Positions 17,146 through 27,396 of a DNA stretch of 64,000 nucleotides are shown here, piece after piece. This stretch comes from Paraburkholderia sp. FT54 (GTDB lineage Bacteria; Pseudomonadota; Gammaproteobacteria; Burkholderiales; Burkholderiaceae). Position numbers and translations under genes: made by a program. Below the pieces are notes generated by a model, which worked only from the letters and a program-made list of their open reading frames with translations, was not told the origin of the DNA and did no database searches. Every line of letters starts with the position of its first letter. Position 1 is the stretch's first letter. The stretch lies in the NCBI RefSeq assembly GCF_031585635.1, contig NZ_CP134195.1, forward strand, positions 1,364,001-1,428,000. The letters run 5' to 3'.

Positions 17146-17541
17146 TCACCAGATGGTCTTGACGTGCGGGTAGGCGCGGATCTTTTCGTCCTTCGTGATG
17201 AGCGGAACTGCAAACTTGCGCGCCGTCGCAACGATCATTCGGTCAGCGGGGTCTTTGTGGAACTCGCCCGGCAGATCGACTGACTTCGTTGCGATTTCAA
17301 CATCGACCGGTACTAAGCGTACTGCTTCAATCGCGGAAACCGTGGCGAGCCAACTGGTCACGTCCATGGACAGCGCGAGCCTTTCCCGTTCCACCAGCAT
17401 GGCAATCTCCCATGCGGAGATGGCTGAGACGAGGATTTCGCCGCCTGCCAATTCGTGCGTAATAGCCGTTTTTGCTTTCTTGCTCAAAGTCGGATCGCCC
17501 GCGACCCACCAAACCAGAGTGTGGGTGTCCAGAACGATCAC
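17146..17541 (-). CDS. vapC: VapC-type PIN domain toxin
   Basis: The 131-residue PIN-domain RNase toxin has the conserved acidic residues visible: Asp5 (LDTHTLVWW), Glu45 (SAWEIAML), Asp97/Asp100 (KDPADRMI) and Asp118. The family cleaves tRNA or rRNA when freed from its antitoxin. Its start overlaps the antitoxin stop by 4 bp (ATGA), the usual coupling of such modules. The pair lies between the box and pyrimidine clusters, unrelated to either. Confidence 0.92.
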   Translation of the reverse strand: MIVLDTHTLVWWVAGDPTLSKKAKTAITHELAGGEILVSAISAWEIAMLVERERLALSMDVTSWLATVSAIEAVRLVPVDVEIATKSVDLPGEFHKDPADRMIVATARKFAVPLITKDEKIRAYPHVKTIW

Positions 17542-17774
17542 TGCGCGGACTCCCAGTCGTCTTCTCCCACAGGCTCGGTCGGATCGTCGTAACGCAAAAC
17601 CGTGCCTCGCAACACCTCGAGCGGGCTGCGTTCGACGCCGCGATAAGGGCGCACTTCCACCGCGGGTTTGCCATGGTCCGTAACAATCACACTTTCCCCC
17701 GAAGATTCCACTTGCCTGAAGAATTCGAGCGCTTTGGCTTTGAATTCCGATTTCGATACCAGATTTCCCGGCAT
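17538..17774 (-). CDS. Phd/YefM-type antitoxin partner of the PIN toxin
   Basis: The 78-residue protein has a Phd/YefM-type N-terminal DNA-binding domain (SKSEFKAKALEFFRQV, then SVIVTDHGKPAVEVRPY) and an acidic, probably disordered C-terminus that would wrap the toxin. It precedes vapC with a 4-bp overlap. Direct repeats of CTATAGTCA just upstream are candidate autoregulatory operators. Confidence 0.9.
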   Translation of the reverse strand: MPGNLVSKSEFKAKALEFFRQVESSGESVIVTDHGKPAVEVRPYRGVERSPLEVLRGTVLRYDDPTEPVGEDDWESAQ

Positions 17775-17783
17775 GATATGTAC

Positions 17784-17838
17784 CTATAGTCAGATGTCTA
17801 TAGTCATAATTATAAGATGGAAACCGAAATATCTATAG
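17784..17838. promoter_or_regulatory. Toxin-antitoxin promoter/operator repeats
   Basis: CTATAGTCA occurs twice as a direct repeat (17784-17792 and 17798-17806, 14-bp period), and a third CTATAG lies at 17833-17838. The stretch is strikingly AT-rich and immediately upstream of the antitoxin start, consistent with autoregulation by the antitoxin complex. Confidence 0.55.
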
Positions 17839-17860
17839 CGATGAAAACAGAGGTATCGAC

Positions 17861-18571
17861 TTATGCGTTGGACTGGGACAAGTCCGCCTTCCCCGGCGAC
17901 ACCGCCCCACACGCCCGAATCACCAACTGCACCACTTCCTCCGTCGTCGCATCGAATGCCTTTTGCGTCAGCGCGCGCTTGCCTTTAAGTGCGCGAATCT
18001 GCGCATCAAAGTCGGCATAGTGCTGCGTCGTCGCCCAGATCATATACATCAGCGTCTGCGCGTTCACCGGCGCGAGCAGCCCGCGCGCGATCCAGTCGTC
18101 GATCACCTTGACGCGGCTATCGAGCCACGGCTTCACGCGCTCCGTGAGAATGTCCTCCATGTGCTCCGCGCCGTGAATGATCTCGCTCGCCCACACCTTC
18201 GAACCGAGCGGACGGCGACGCGACAATTCCATTTTCGCGCGCACATATCCACCAATCGCTTCAACCGGGTCGTCGCTGCATTCGAACGTATCCGCCGCAC
18301 GATGCCAGTCTTCGAACAGGTCTTCCAGCACGCGCCGGTAGAGCGCGAGCTTTGTCGGGAAGTAGTAATGCACGTTGGCTTTCGGTAAGCCCGCGCGTTC
18401 CGCGATCATCGCGGTGCTGGTGCCGTCGAGTCCGCGCTCGGCGAAAACCGCCTCGGCGCACGCCAGAAGATGGGCTTCATTCGACTCGCGAATGTGCGCC
18501 TTGCGCCGCCGCAAAGGTGTGCGTGTTTCCTCGTTTTCCGTGATGTCGGCTGCCACGTCGTCGTCTCTCAT
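17861..18571 (-). CDS. TetR family regulator, RutR-like, of pyrimidine catabolism
   Basis: The protein has an N-terminal TetR helix-turn-helix (about 40-85, with GTSTAMIAERAGLPKANVHYYFPTKLALY) and a C-terminal half resembling RutR, the uracil/thymine-responsive regulator. It is divergent from the reductive pyrimidine operon, and the gap holds a palindrome with RutR spacing. The chosen start (MRDDDVAADI) gives 236 residues and follows GAAGG. The frame is open another 27 codons upstream, with alternative ATGs at 18589, 18610 and 18652, so the start is uncertain. Ligand is inferred. Confidence 0.82.
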   Translation of the reverse strand: MRDDDVAADITENEETRTPLRRRKAHIRESNEAHLLACAEAVFAERGLDGTSTAMIAERAGLPKANVHYYFPTKLALYRRVLEDLFEDWHRAADTFECSDDPVEAIGGYVRAKMELSRRRPLGSKVWASEIIHGAEHMEDILTERVKPWLDSRVKVIDDWIARGLLAPVNAQTLMYMIWATTQHYADFDAQIRALKGKRALTQKAFDATTEEVVQLVIRACGAVSPGKADLSQSNA

Positions 18572-18745
18572 GTTCGCCTTCGGCGGCATGGGCGCCGCGT
18601 CGCGCTTCATTCTAGTCGTTTGGCGCGTTGCCCACACGCGCATTCGTCTCACGCGCCGAAGGCATGCTGCGCTGCAATGGCACGCTTCTCGCTATGTTTC
18701 TCACCGCACGAAAGGTGTTGATTTGGCGAGCTTAATCGTCTACAA

Positions 18746-18763
18746 CCTGTCCAACTGGACAGG
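18746..18763. promoter_or_regulatory. Operator palindrome for the RutR-like regulator
   Basis: A perfect inverted repeat, CCTGTCCA-AC-TGGACAGG (8-bp arms, 2-bp centre), lies between the divergent TetR gene and the amidase gene. The TCCAnnTGGA core matches the geometry of the E. coli RutR site (ACCAnnTGGT within longer arms) with altered bases. It probably controls both directions; the sequence shows the palindrome, and the binding partner is inferred. Confidence 0.65.
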
Positions 18764-18912
18764 ATTGGAAGGGCGGCCGATGCCCCAGGGTTTGCCCTCT
18801 GTATAAGAGGCGATCGAAGGCGTCGAGTGTGCACCGCCCCCGTGCGGGCATGCCCCAAAATCCGCCGCCGATGCACCAGTTTCATGTCGGTTCACCGAAA
18901 GGAGCGAGACGA

Positions 18913-20193
18913 ATGAACGCGGTATCCGAAGCGCTGAAGCACGCTGAACCCACCACGTCGATCAAGGTCGACGGCAAGCGGCTGTGGGACAGCCTGATGA
19001 CGATGGCGAAGATCGGCGCGACGCCCAAAGGCGGCGTCTGCCGCCTGGCGCTCACCGACCTCGACAAGCAAGGACGCGACCTGATCGTCAGTTGGGCGAA
19101 GGAAGCCGGCTGCACGGTCAGTGTCGACCAGATGGGCAATGTGTTCATGCGCCGCGCCGGGCGCAATCCCGACGCGCTGCCGGTCATGACCGGTTCGCAC
19201 GCCGACTCGCAGCCAACTGGCGGCCGCTTCGACGGCATCTACGGCGTGCTGGGCGGCCTCGAAGTGATTCGGAGTCTGAACGATCACGGTATCGAGACGG
19301 AGCATCCGGTCGAAGTGGTGATCTGGACCAACGAGGAAGGCTCGCGCTTCGCGCCCGCGATGGTGGCATCGGGCGTGTTCGCCGGCGTCTTCACGCTCGA
19401 CTACGGCCTTTCGCGCAAGGACGTGGACGGCAAGACCATCGGCGAGGAACTCAAACGCATCGGCTATGCGGGCGATGTTCCATGCGGCGGGCGGCCGCTG
19501 CACGCGGCGTTCGAACTGCACATCGAACAGGGGCCGATTCTCGAGGCGGAACAGAAAACCATTGGCGTGGTGACCGACGCGCAAGGTCAGCGCTGGTACG
19601 AAATCACGCTGACAGGGCAGGAGGCGCACGCGGGCCCGACGCCCATGCCGCGCCGTCGCGACGCCTTGCTCGGCGCCGCGCGCGTGGTCGATCTGGTCAA
19701 CCGCATCGGTCTGGACAACGCGCCGTTCGGCTGTGCGACGGTCGGCATGATGCAGGTCTATCCGAACTCACGCAACGTGATTCCGGGCCGCGTGTTCTTC
19801 ACCGTCGATTTCCGTCATCCGGACGATGCAGTGCTCGCCAGGATGGATGCCGTTTTGCGTCAAGGCGTGGCGGATATCGCAAACGGCATCGGTCTGGAAA
19901 CCGAACTCGAGCAGATCTTTTATTACGCGCCCGTCGCTTTCGACGAAGCGTGCGTGAAGTCCGTGCGCGCGGCCGCTGAACGCTTCGGTTATCCGCATCG
20001 CAACATGGTGTCGGGGGCGGGACACGATGCGTGCTATCTGTCGCAAGTCGCGCCGACCTCGATGGTGTTCGTGCCATGCGTGGACGGCATCAGTCACAAC
20101 GAGATCGAGGACGCCACCTTCGAATGGATCGAAGCCGGCGCCAATGTGTTGCTGCACGCCATGCTGGAACGTGCGTGCGAGCCGGTTTCATAA
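18913..20193 (+). CDS. Zn-dependent N-carbamoyl amidohydrolase (beta-ureidopropionase type)
   Basis: The 426-residue M20-family amidohydrolase has metal ligands His97 and Asp107 (GSHADSQPTGGRFDG), the Glu pair EEGSRF (141-146) and a further His near HIEQGP. In this operon it most likely hydrolyses N-carbamoyl-beta-alanine to beta-alanine, CO2 and ammonia, the third step of reductive pyrimidine breakdown. The same family also includes N-carbamoyl-L-amino acid hydrolases and allantoate amidohydrolases, so substrate comes from context. The start MNAVSEAL follows AAAGGAG. Confidence 0.88.
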   Translation: MNAVSEALKHAEPTTSIKVDGKRLWDSLMTMAKIGATPKGGVCRLALTDLDKQGRDLIVSWAKEAGCTVSVDQMGNVFMRRAGRNPDALPVMTGSHADSQPTGGRFDGIYGVLGGLEVIRSLNDHGIETEHPVEVVIWTNEEGSRFAPAMVASGVFAGVFTLDYGLSRKDVDGKTIGEELKRIGYAGDVPCGGRPLHAAFELHIEQGPILEAEQKTIGVVTDAQGQRWYEITLTGQEAHAGPTPMPRRRDALLGAARVVDLVNRIGLDNAPFGCATVGMMQVYPNSRNVIPGRVFFTVDFRHPDDAVLARMDAVLRQGVADIANGIGLETELEQIFYYAPVAFDEACVKSVRAAAERFGYPHRNMVSGAGHDACYLSQVAPTSMVFVPCVDGISHNEIEDATFEWIEAGANVLLHAMLERACEPVS

Positions 20194-20328
20194 CGCTTTA
20201 GCGGTTGCGGTCCTAATCAACCCGTTTGACCCGCTTTACCGTAGTGCCCATAAAACATGCCGTCCCGGCTCCGCTCGAAGCGCGGCCGGCAGGAACGGCT
20301 ACGTCCTCACATCGAAGAAGGAACGAGT

Positions 20329-21678
20329 ATGGCCATCAAGCAAACCGGCGACATTGCCGCGCGGCGGCTGTCGCCCGAGCAGCTCTCGTGCGAGTTCTCC
20401 GACATCGCGCCCTTGCTCGACGCAAGCGCCGCGGCCGCGGCGGCGAGCCGCTGCCACTACTGTTACGACGCGCCGTGCGTGAACGCGTGCCCGACGCAGA
20501 TCGACATTCCCAGCTTCATCCGCAAGATCAGCAACGGCAATCTGAAGGGCGCGGCCGTGGATATTCTGTCGGCCAACCCGATGGGCGGCATGTGCTCGCG
20601 CGTCTGCCCAACGGAGATTCTTTGCGAAGGCGCTTGCGTGCGTAACCATCAGGATGCAAAACCGGTGGCGATCGGCGCGCTGCAACGTCATGCCACGGAT
20701 TGGGCCATGGCGCGCGGCGAAGTGCTCTTCAAGCGCGCGGCTGAAACCGGACGGCATGTCGCGGTGGTCGGCGCCGGTCCGGCCGGACTCGCCTGTGCGC
20801 ACCGCCTTGCTTTGGCTGGCCACAACGTGACGATCTACGACGCTCGCGAAAAGGCCGGCGGTCTGAACGAATACGGCATTGCCGCTTATAAAACCGTCGA
20901 CGATTTTGCGCAGCGTGAAGTGGAGTGGCTGTGTTCCGTCGGCGGCATCGAGATCAAACACGGCGTCGCGCTCGGTCGCGATGTCGATCTCGACACGCTG
21001 CGCAAGCAGCACGACGCCGTGTTTCTCGCGATCGGCCTCACGGGCGTGCGGGCGCTTGCCATGGAAGGCGAAGACCTCGGCGGCGTGATGAACGCGGTGG
21101 ACTTCATCGAACAGGTGCGCAGCGCGAGCGACCTCGGCACGGTGCCGGTGGGCCGCCGCGTGGTCGTGATCGGCGGCGGCAATACGGCGGTGGATGCGGC
21201 CGTGCAAAGCCGCAAGCTCGGCGCGACGTCGGTGACGATGGTGTACCGGCGCGGCGTCGAAGCGATGAGCGCCACCTGGGCCGAACGCGACTTCGCGCAG
21301 ACCAGCGGCGTCACGCTCGTCACGCATGCCGCGCCGATGTGTCTGATCGGCGACGGCGGCGTGGTGACAGGTGTCGAATTCGCGCGCACGTCGAGAGATG
21401 GTGGAGAAGAGCGCTTCGTGGTCGAAGCCGACATGGTGCTCAAGGCGATCGGTCAAACGCTTGTGCCGGTCGGCATCGAGCGTGAGTTGCTGACGTTGGA
21501 CGGCAGCCGTATCGCGGTCGATGCGAATGGGCAGACCTCGCTGGCGGACGTGTGGGCCGGCGGCGATTGCGCGGCAACCGGCGGTATCGACCTCACGGTG
21601 CAGGCGGTGCAGGACGGCAAGGTCGCCGCTGCCGCGATCGATGCGCAGTTCGCTCGTACAGCGGTGAAAGCCGCCTGA
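20329..21678 (+). CDS. preT: NAD(P)-dependent dihydropyrimidine dehydrogenase subunit PreT
   Basis: The 449-residue subunit feeds electrons to PreA for reduction of uracil and thymine. It has N-terminal iron-sulfur motifs (Cys42, 45, 50, 54; Cys89, 93, 99, 103) and a glutamate-synthase-small-subunit-like flavin/NAD module (VGAGPAGLACAHRLA, later GGGNTAVDAA). The start MAIKQTGD follows AGAAGGAA. It lies 135 bp after the amidase and 68 bp before preA. Bacteria split into PreT and PreA what is one polypeptide in mammalian dihydropyrimidine dehydrogenase. Confidence 0.93.
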   Translation: MAIKQTGDIAARRLSPEQLSCEFSDIAPLLDASAAAAAASRCHYCYDAPCVNACPTQIDIPSFIRKISNGNLKGAAVDILSANPMGGMCSRVCPTEILCEGACVRNHQDAKPVAIGALQRHATDWAMARGEVLFKRAAETGRHVAVVGAGPAGLACAHRLALAGHNVTIYDAREKAGGLNEYGIAAYKTVDDFAQREVEWLCSVGGIEIKHGVALGRDVDLDTLRKQHDAVFLAIGLTGVRALAMEGEDLGGVMNAVDFIEQVRSASDLGTVPVGRRVVVIGGGNTAVDAAVQSRKLGATSVTMVYRRGVEAMSATWAERDFAQTSGVTLVTHAAPMCLIGDGGVVTGVEFARTSRDGGEERFVVEADMVLKAIGQTLVPVGIERELLTLDGSRIAVDANGQTSLADVWAGGDCAATGGIDLTVQAVQDGKVAAAAIDAQFARTAVKAA

Positions 21679-21746
21679 AGCGAATCGAGCCAAGCCAAAC
21701 GAAGCGTCATACCAGACAAAAAACAGCAGTCCCCAAGGAGCCGAAC

Positions 21747-23081
21747 ATGGCCGATCTGCGCTGTACGATTGCCGGCATCACTTCGCCGAATCCTTTCTGG
21801 CTCGCGTCCGCGCCGCCGACCGACAAAGCCTATAACGTGAACCGCGCGTTTGAAGCGGGCTGGGGCGGCGTGGTGTGGAAGACGCTTGGCCTCGACCCGC
21901 ATGTGGTGAACGTCAGCTCGCGCTACGGCGCGGTGCAATGGAACGGTCAGCGTATCGCGGGGCTGAACAACATCGAACTGATCACCGACCGTCCGCTCGA
22001 CGTCAACCTGAAGGAAATCGCGCAAGTCAAACGCGACTGGCCGGACCGCGCGATGATCGTCTCGCTGATGGTGCCGTGCAACGAACGCGACTGGAAGTGG
22101 ATTCTGCCGCTCGTTGAAGACACCGGCGCGGATGCGGTCGAACTGAATTTCGGCTGTCCGCATGGCATGAGCGAGCGCGGCATGGGCGCAGCCGTCGGCC
22201 AGGTGCCCGAATATGTCGAGATGGTCACGCGCTGGGTCAAGGAAGGCACCAGGCTGCCGTGCCTCGTCAAACTCACGCCGAACATCAGCGACATTCGCCT
22301 CGGTTCGCGCGCGGCCTATAAGGGTGGCGCGGACGGTGTGTCGCTGATCAACACGATCAACTCGATCGTGGCCGTCGATCTCGACGCGATGTCGCCGCTG
22401 CCCATGGTCGATGGCAAGGGCACGCATGGCGGCTACTGCGGCCCGGCCGTGAAGCCGATCGCGCTGAACATGGTCGCGGAAATCGCGCGCGACGTGGAAA
22501 CGCCGAATCTGCCGATCTCCGGCATCGGCGGGATTTCCACATGGCGCGACGCCGCTGAATTCATGGTGCTCGGCGCGGGCAGCGTGCAGGTTTGCACTGC
22601 GGCAATGCACTACGGATTCCGTATCGTTTCCGACCTGGCGGACGGTCTGTCCAACTGGATGGACGAAAAAGGCTACGCGACGCTCGACGACATTCGCGGC
22701 CGCGCCGTCCCGAATGTCACCGACTGGAAGTACCTGAACCTCAAATACGACATCAAGGCGCGCATCGATCAGGACAAGTGCATTCAGTGCGGCCTGTGCC
22801 ATATTGCCTGCGAAGACACGGCTCACCAGGCGATCATGAAAGAAAAAGATGGCGTCCGGCATTTTGAAGTGATGGACTCCGAATGTGTCGGCTGCAATCT
22901 GTGCATGCATGTGTGTCCGGTCGAGCAGTGCATCACGATGGAGCGTGTGGACAGCGGCGAGTACGCGAACTGGACCACGCATCCGAACAACCCGGCGCGA
23001 GTGGGCGCGGAACAGAGCGCAACGGCGGACGCGGCCGCAACTGCGGAACACGCTCATGCGCACGCGGCAAAAGCCGCCTGA
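21747..23081 (+). CDS. preA: NAD-dependent dihydropyrimidine dehydrogenase subunit PreA
   Basis: The 444-residue catalytic subunit reduces uracil or thymine to the 5,6-dihydro form. The N-terminal TIM barrel resembles class 1 dihydroorotate dehydrogenases (LNFGCPHGMSERGMG active-site loop), and the C-terminus has two 4Fe-4S clusters (CIQCGLCHIAC and CVGCNLCMHVCP). The last 25 residues are Ala/His-rich and probably disordered. The start MADLRCT follows AAGGAG; 65 upstream in-frame codons overlap preT and are a shadow. Confidence 0.95.
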   Translation: MADLRCTIAGITSPNPFWLASAPPTDKAYNVNRAFEAGWGGVVWKTLGLDPHVVNVSSRYGAVQWNGQRIAGLNNIELITDRPLDVNLKEIAQVKRDWPDRAMIVSLMVPCNERDWKWILPLVEDTGADAVELNFGCPHGMSERGMGAAVGQVPEYVEMVTRWVKEGTRLPCLVKLTPNISDIRLGSRAAYKGGADGVSLINTINSIVAVDLDAMSPLPMVDGKGTHGGYCGPAVKPIALNMVAEIARDVETPNLPISGIGGISTWRDAAEFMVLGAGSVQVCTAAMHYGFRIVSDLADGLSNWMDEKGYATLDDIRGRAVPNVTDWKYLNLKYDIKARIDQDKCIQCGLCHIACEDTAHQAIMKEKDGVRHFEVMDSECVGCNLCMHVCPVEQCITMERVDSGEYANWTTHPNNPARVGAEQSATADAAATAEHAHAHAAKAA

Positions 23082-23205
23082 AACAGGACGTGGTGGAAGC
23101 AAACTGAAACAGATGCAGCGCTAGTACTGAAACTGTCATTTCCCCAAAGGCCCGACGCACCGACAGAAGCCGCGCGGGCCTCAACGATCGAGTGGAGATC
23201 TTTAG

Positions 23206-24717
23206 ATGAAGCAGACAGCGCAACCCGCCGACCCGCAGTTCGCGGCCGGCGCGCAGGGCAGCAGTCTTTACAACGACGACCTTGCCCCCACCGGCGTCGC
23301 GCAGCGCACCTGGAAGTGGTATCACTTCGCCGCGCTGTGGGTTGGGATGGTGATGAACATCGCGTCCTACATGCTCGCCGCCGGTTTGACGGAAGAGGGC
23401 ATGTCGCCATGGCAAGCCGTGATCACCGTGCTGCTCGGCAACCTGATCGTGCTGGTGCCGATGCTGCTGATCGGTCACGCGGGCGCGAAGCACGGCATTC
23501 CGTACGCGGTGCTGGTGCGCTCCTCATTCGGCACGCAGGGCGCCAAATTGCCGGCGATGCTGCGCGCCATTGTCGCCTGCGGCTGGTACGGCATTCAGAC
23601 GTGGCTCGGCGGCAGCGCGATCTATACGCTGCTCAACATTCTCACCGGTAACGCGCTGCACGGCGCGGCATTGCCGTTTCTCGACATCTCGTTCGCGCAA
23701 CTGGCTTGTTTTCTGGTGTTCTGGGCACTGCAGATCTACTTCATCGTGCATGGCACCGATTCGATCCGCTGGCTGGAAAGCTGGTCCGCGCCGATCAAGA
23801 TCGTGATGTGCATTGCGCTGGTGTGGTGGGCGACGTCGAAAGCGGGCGGTCTCGGCTCGATGCTGTCGGCGCCGTCGCAATTCGTGCCGGGCGGCAAGAA
23901 AGAGGGCCTCTTCTGGGTCACGTTCTGGCCCGGCCTCACGGCCATGGTCGGCTTCTGGGCGACGCTCGCGCTGAATATCCCCGACTTCACGCGCTTTGCC
24001 AGAACGCAGCGCGATCAGATCATCGGCCAGTCAGTCGGCTTGCCGGTGCCGATGGCGCTGCTCTCGGTGATCTCGGTGGTCGTCACGTCGGCGACGGTGG
24101 TGATCTACGGCAAGGCGATCTGGGATCCGATCGACCTGACGAGCCGCATGACCGGCATCGGCGTGGGCGTCGCGCTGATCATCCTGACGCTCGACACCAT
24201 GTGCTGCAATCTCGCGGCGAATCTCGTCGGCCCGGCTTACGATTTTTCGAGCCTGTGGCCCAAGGGCATTTCGTATCGCGTGGGCGGCATGATTACCGCG
24301 ACCATCGCGATCGTGATGATGCCGTGGAAGATTCTCGCCACCACGCAGGGCTATATCTTCACGTGGCTGGTCGGTTACTCGGCGTTGCTCGGTCCGGTGG
24401 CGGGCATTCTGATGGTCGACTATTTCCTGATTCGCGGCACGCGGCTCGACACGCGTGAACTGTTCGACGAACACGGCGAATATAGCTACACCGGCGGCTG
24501 GAATATCGGCGCGGTGGTCGCGCTCGTGATCGGCGTGCTGCCGAATCTGCCGGGCTTTTTGCACACCGCGTTTCCGGCGTCGTTCCCGAACGTGCCGGCG
24601 ATCTTCAATACGCTCTACACGTATGCGTGGTTTGTCGGACTCGCGTTGGCGTCGATCGTATACAGCGCGTGGATGAAACTCAGCAAGGGACCGAGTGCGC
24701 GCGTGGCGCGTGCATGA
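23206..24717 (+). CDS. NCS1 family nucleobase/hydantoin transporter
   Basis: The 503-residue integral membrane protein has about 12 hydrophobic segments and the NCS1 pattern (WYHFAALWVGM in segment 1, GWYGIQTWLGG, FWATLALNIPDFTRFA). It probably imports uracil, thymine, dihydrouracil or a hydantoin by cation symport, supplying the surrounding catabolic enzymes. A GGAG lies close upstream of the ATG. It sits between preA and the dihydropyrimidinase gene in the same orientation, so the substrate is inferred to be a pyrimidine. Confidence 0.9.
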   Translation: MKQTAQPADPQFAAGAQGSSLYNDDLAPTGVAQRTWKWYHFAALWVGMVMNIASYMLAAGLTEEGMSPWQAVITVLLGNLIVLVPMLLIGHAGAKHGIPYAVLVRSSFGTQGAKLPAMLRAIVACGWYGIQTWLGGSAIYTLLNILTGNALHGAALPFLDISFAQLACFLVFWALQIYFIVHGTDSIRWLESWSAPIKIVMCIALVWWATSKAGGLGSMLSAPSQFVPGGKKEGLFWVTFWPGLTAMVGFWATLALNIPDFTRFARTQRDQIIGQSVGLPVPMALLSVISVVVTSATVVIYGKAIWDPIDLTSRMTGIGVGVALIILTLDTMCCNLAANLVGPAYDFSSLWPKGISYRVGGMITATIAIVMMPWKILATTQGYIFTWLVGYSALLGPVAGILMVDYFLIRGTRLDTRELFDEHGEYSYTGGWNIGAVVALVIGVLPNLPGFLHTAFPASFPNVPAIFNTLYTYAWFVGLALASIVYSAWMKLSKGPSARVARA

Positions 24718-24771
24718 GACGAGCGCACGAGTAAGGACGAAGTACGTAGCACCGAAACCAGCAGTTCATAA

Positions 24772-26235
<1,464 letters not shown>

Positions 26236-26251
26236 GCCACTTGCAATGCCA

Positions 26252-26293
26252 CGGGCGGCGCCGGTTTCCAACGCGGCGCCGCCCGTTTTTTTT
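26252..26293 (+). terminator. Rho-independent terminator of the pyrimidine operon
   Basis: A perfect 12-bp GC-rich stem (26252-26263 with 26274-26285), a 10-base loop and eight T residues (26286-26293) follow 16 bp after the hydA stop. Confidence 0.95.
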
Positions 26294-26498
26294 CCTGCCG
26301 CGCGTTCGCCGCGGCGAGACCTGTCGCGTTTTCCCCGATGGCGCGCAACATAGGTTCCGTGTTGCGATGCATGCCGCGTCTGTCTATCTGCTGTAGAGTT
26401 GAAATCCGCGTCATACCAGAGGCCGCGGCTGTTGGCTTAGCACGTAAGCGCATATCGATCGGAAACCTGATCCTTTGTAAAAACGCAGGCCGTTTGCT

Positions 26499-26542
26499 AC
26501 AGTCCGCCCACTCTGCCGGGCGCAAACGCCGGCGGGGACTGT
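26499..26542 (+). other. Structured leader upstream of the amino-acid ABC operon
   Basis: In the 298-bp gene-free stretch after the hydA terminator, an outer 7-bp stem (ACAGTCC 26499-26505 with GGACTGT 26536-26542) encloses an inner GCCGG/CCGGC hairpin. It ends 50 bp before the start codon, so it would lie in the 5' untranslated region. No T-run follows. The rest of the gap shows nothing recognisable beyond AT-richer patches. Confidence 0.35.
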
Positions 26543-26591
26543 CCAACACAAGACTCAGCCACCGACGTGGCACATTTGACGGAGCCGCCTG

Positions 26592-27374
26592 ATGAAATCG
26601 ATTCGTTCCATTCTGCTGATCGCGTTGTTCCAGGCCGTGGCCGTGAGTTCCGCATTCGCCGCCGACGAACTCGCGCAGATCAAATCCGCCGGCGTATTCC
26701 GGATCGGCACCGAAGGCACCTATGCGCCGTTCACGTACCACGACGAGTCCGGCAAGCTGACCGGCTTCGACGTCGAAATCGGCACGGCGATCGCGCAGCG
26801 TCTTGGCGTCAAGCCGCAATTCGTCGAAGGCAAATGGGACGGTCTGATCGCCGGTCTCGACGTGAATCGCTACGACGCCGTGATCAACGAAGTGGCCGTG
26901 ACCGACGCGCGCAAGGCCAAATACGATTTCTCCGACCCGTACATCACGTCGCACGCGGCGCTGATCGTGCAATCGAACAACACCACGATCAAGAACTTCG
27001 ACGACCTGAAGGGCAAGAAGTCGGCCAATACGCTGACCAGCAACTTCGGCAAGATCGCGGCCGCGCACGGCGCGGAAGTGATTCCCGTGCAGGGCTTCAA
27101 TGAATCGATCGATCTGCTGACCTCGGGCCGCGTCGATGCGACCGTCAACGACTCGCTGTCGTTCCTCGACTTCAAGAAGCACAAGCCGGATGCGAAGGTG
27201 AAGATCGCCGCGCTCGATACCTCGGCCGACAGCAGCGACAAATCCGCCGTGCTGATCCGCAAGGGCAGCCCGGAATTGCAGGCGGCGATCAACAAGGCGC
27301 TCGCCGACATGAAGAAAGACGGCACCTACGCGAAGATCTCGCAGAAGTATTTCGGCAAAGACGTGTCCCAGTAA
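26592..27374 (+). CDS. Amino-acid ABC transporter substrate-binding protein, cystine type
   Basis: The 260-residue periplasmic binding protein has a cleavable signal (about residues 1-23, ending SSAFA-AD) and a family 3 solute-binding fold (GVFRIGTEGTYAPFTYHD, then VEGKWDGLIAGLDVNRYDAVIN). The ligand-binding arginine of this family is not obvious at its usual place, while the overall pattern resembles the cystine binders TcyJ/FliY. It begins a three-gene operon with permease and ATPase. Substrate is by resemblance and may be another polar amino acid. Confidence 0.85.
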   Translation: MKSIRSILLIALFQAVAVSSAFAADELAQIKSAGVFRIGTEGTYAPFTYHDESGKLTGFDVEIGTAIAQRLGVKPQFVEGKWDGLIAGLDVNRYDAVINEVAVTDARKAKYDFSDPYITSHAALIVQSNNTTIKNFDDLKGKKSANTLTSNFGKIAAAHGAEVIPVQGFNESIDLLTSGRVDATVNDSLSFLDFKKHKPDAKVKIAALDTSADSSDKSAVLIRKGSPELQAAINKALADMKKDGTYAKISQKYFGKDVSQ

Positions 27375-27396
27375 ACGCCTTCCGCGAGTCTGAATC

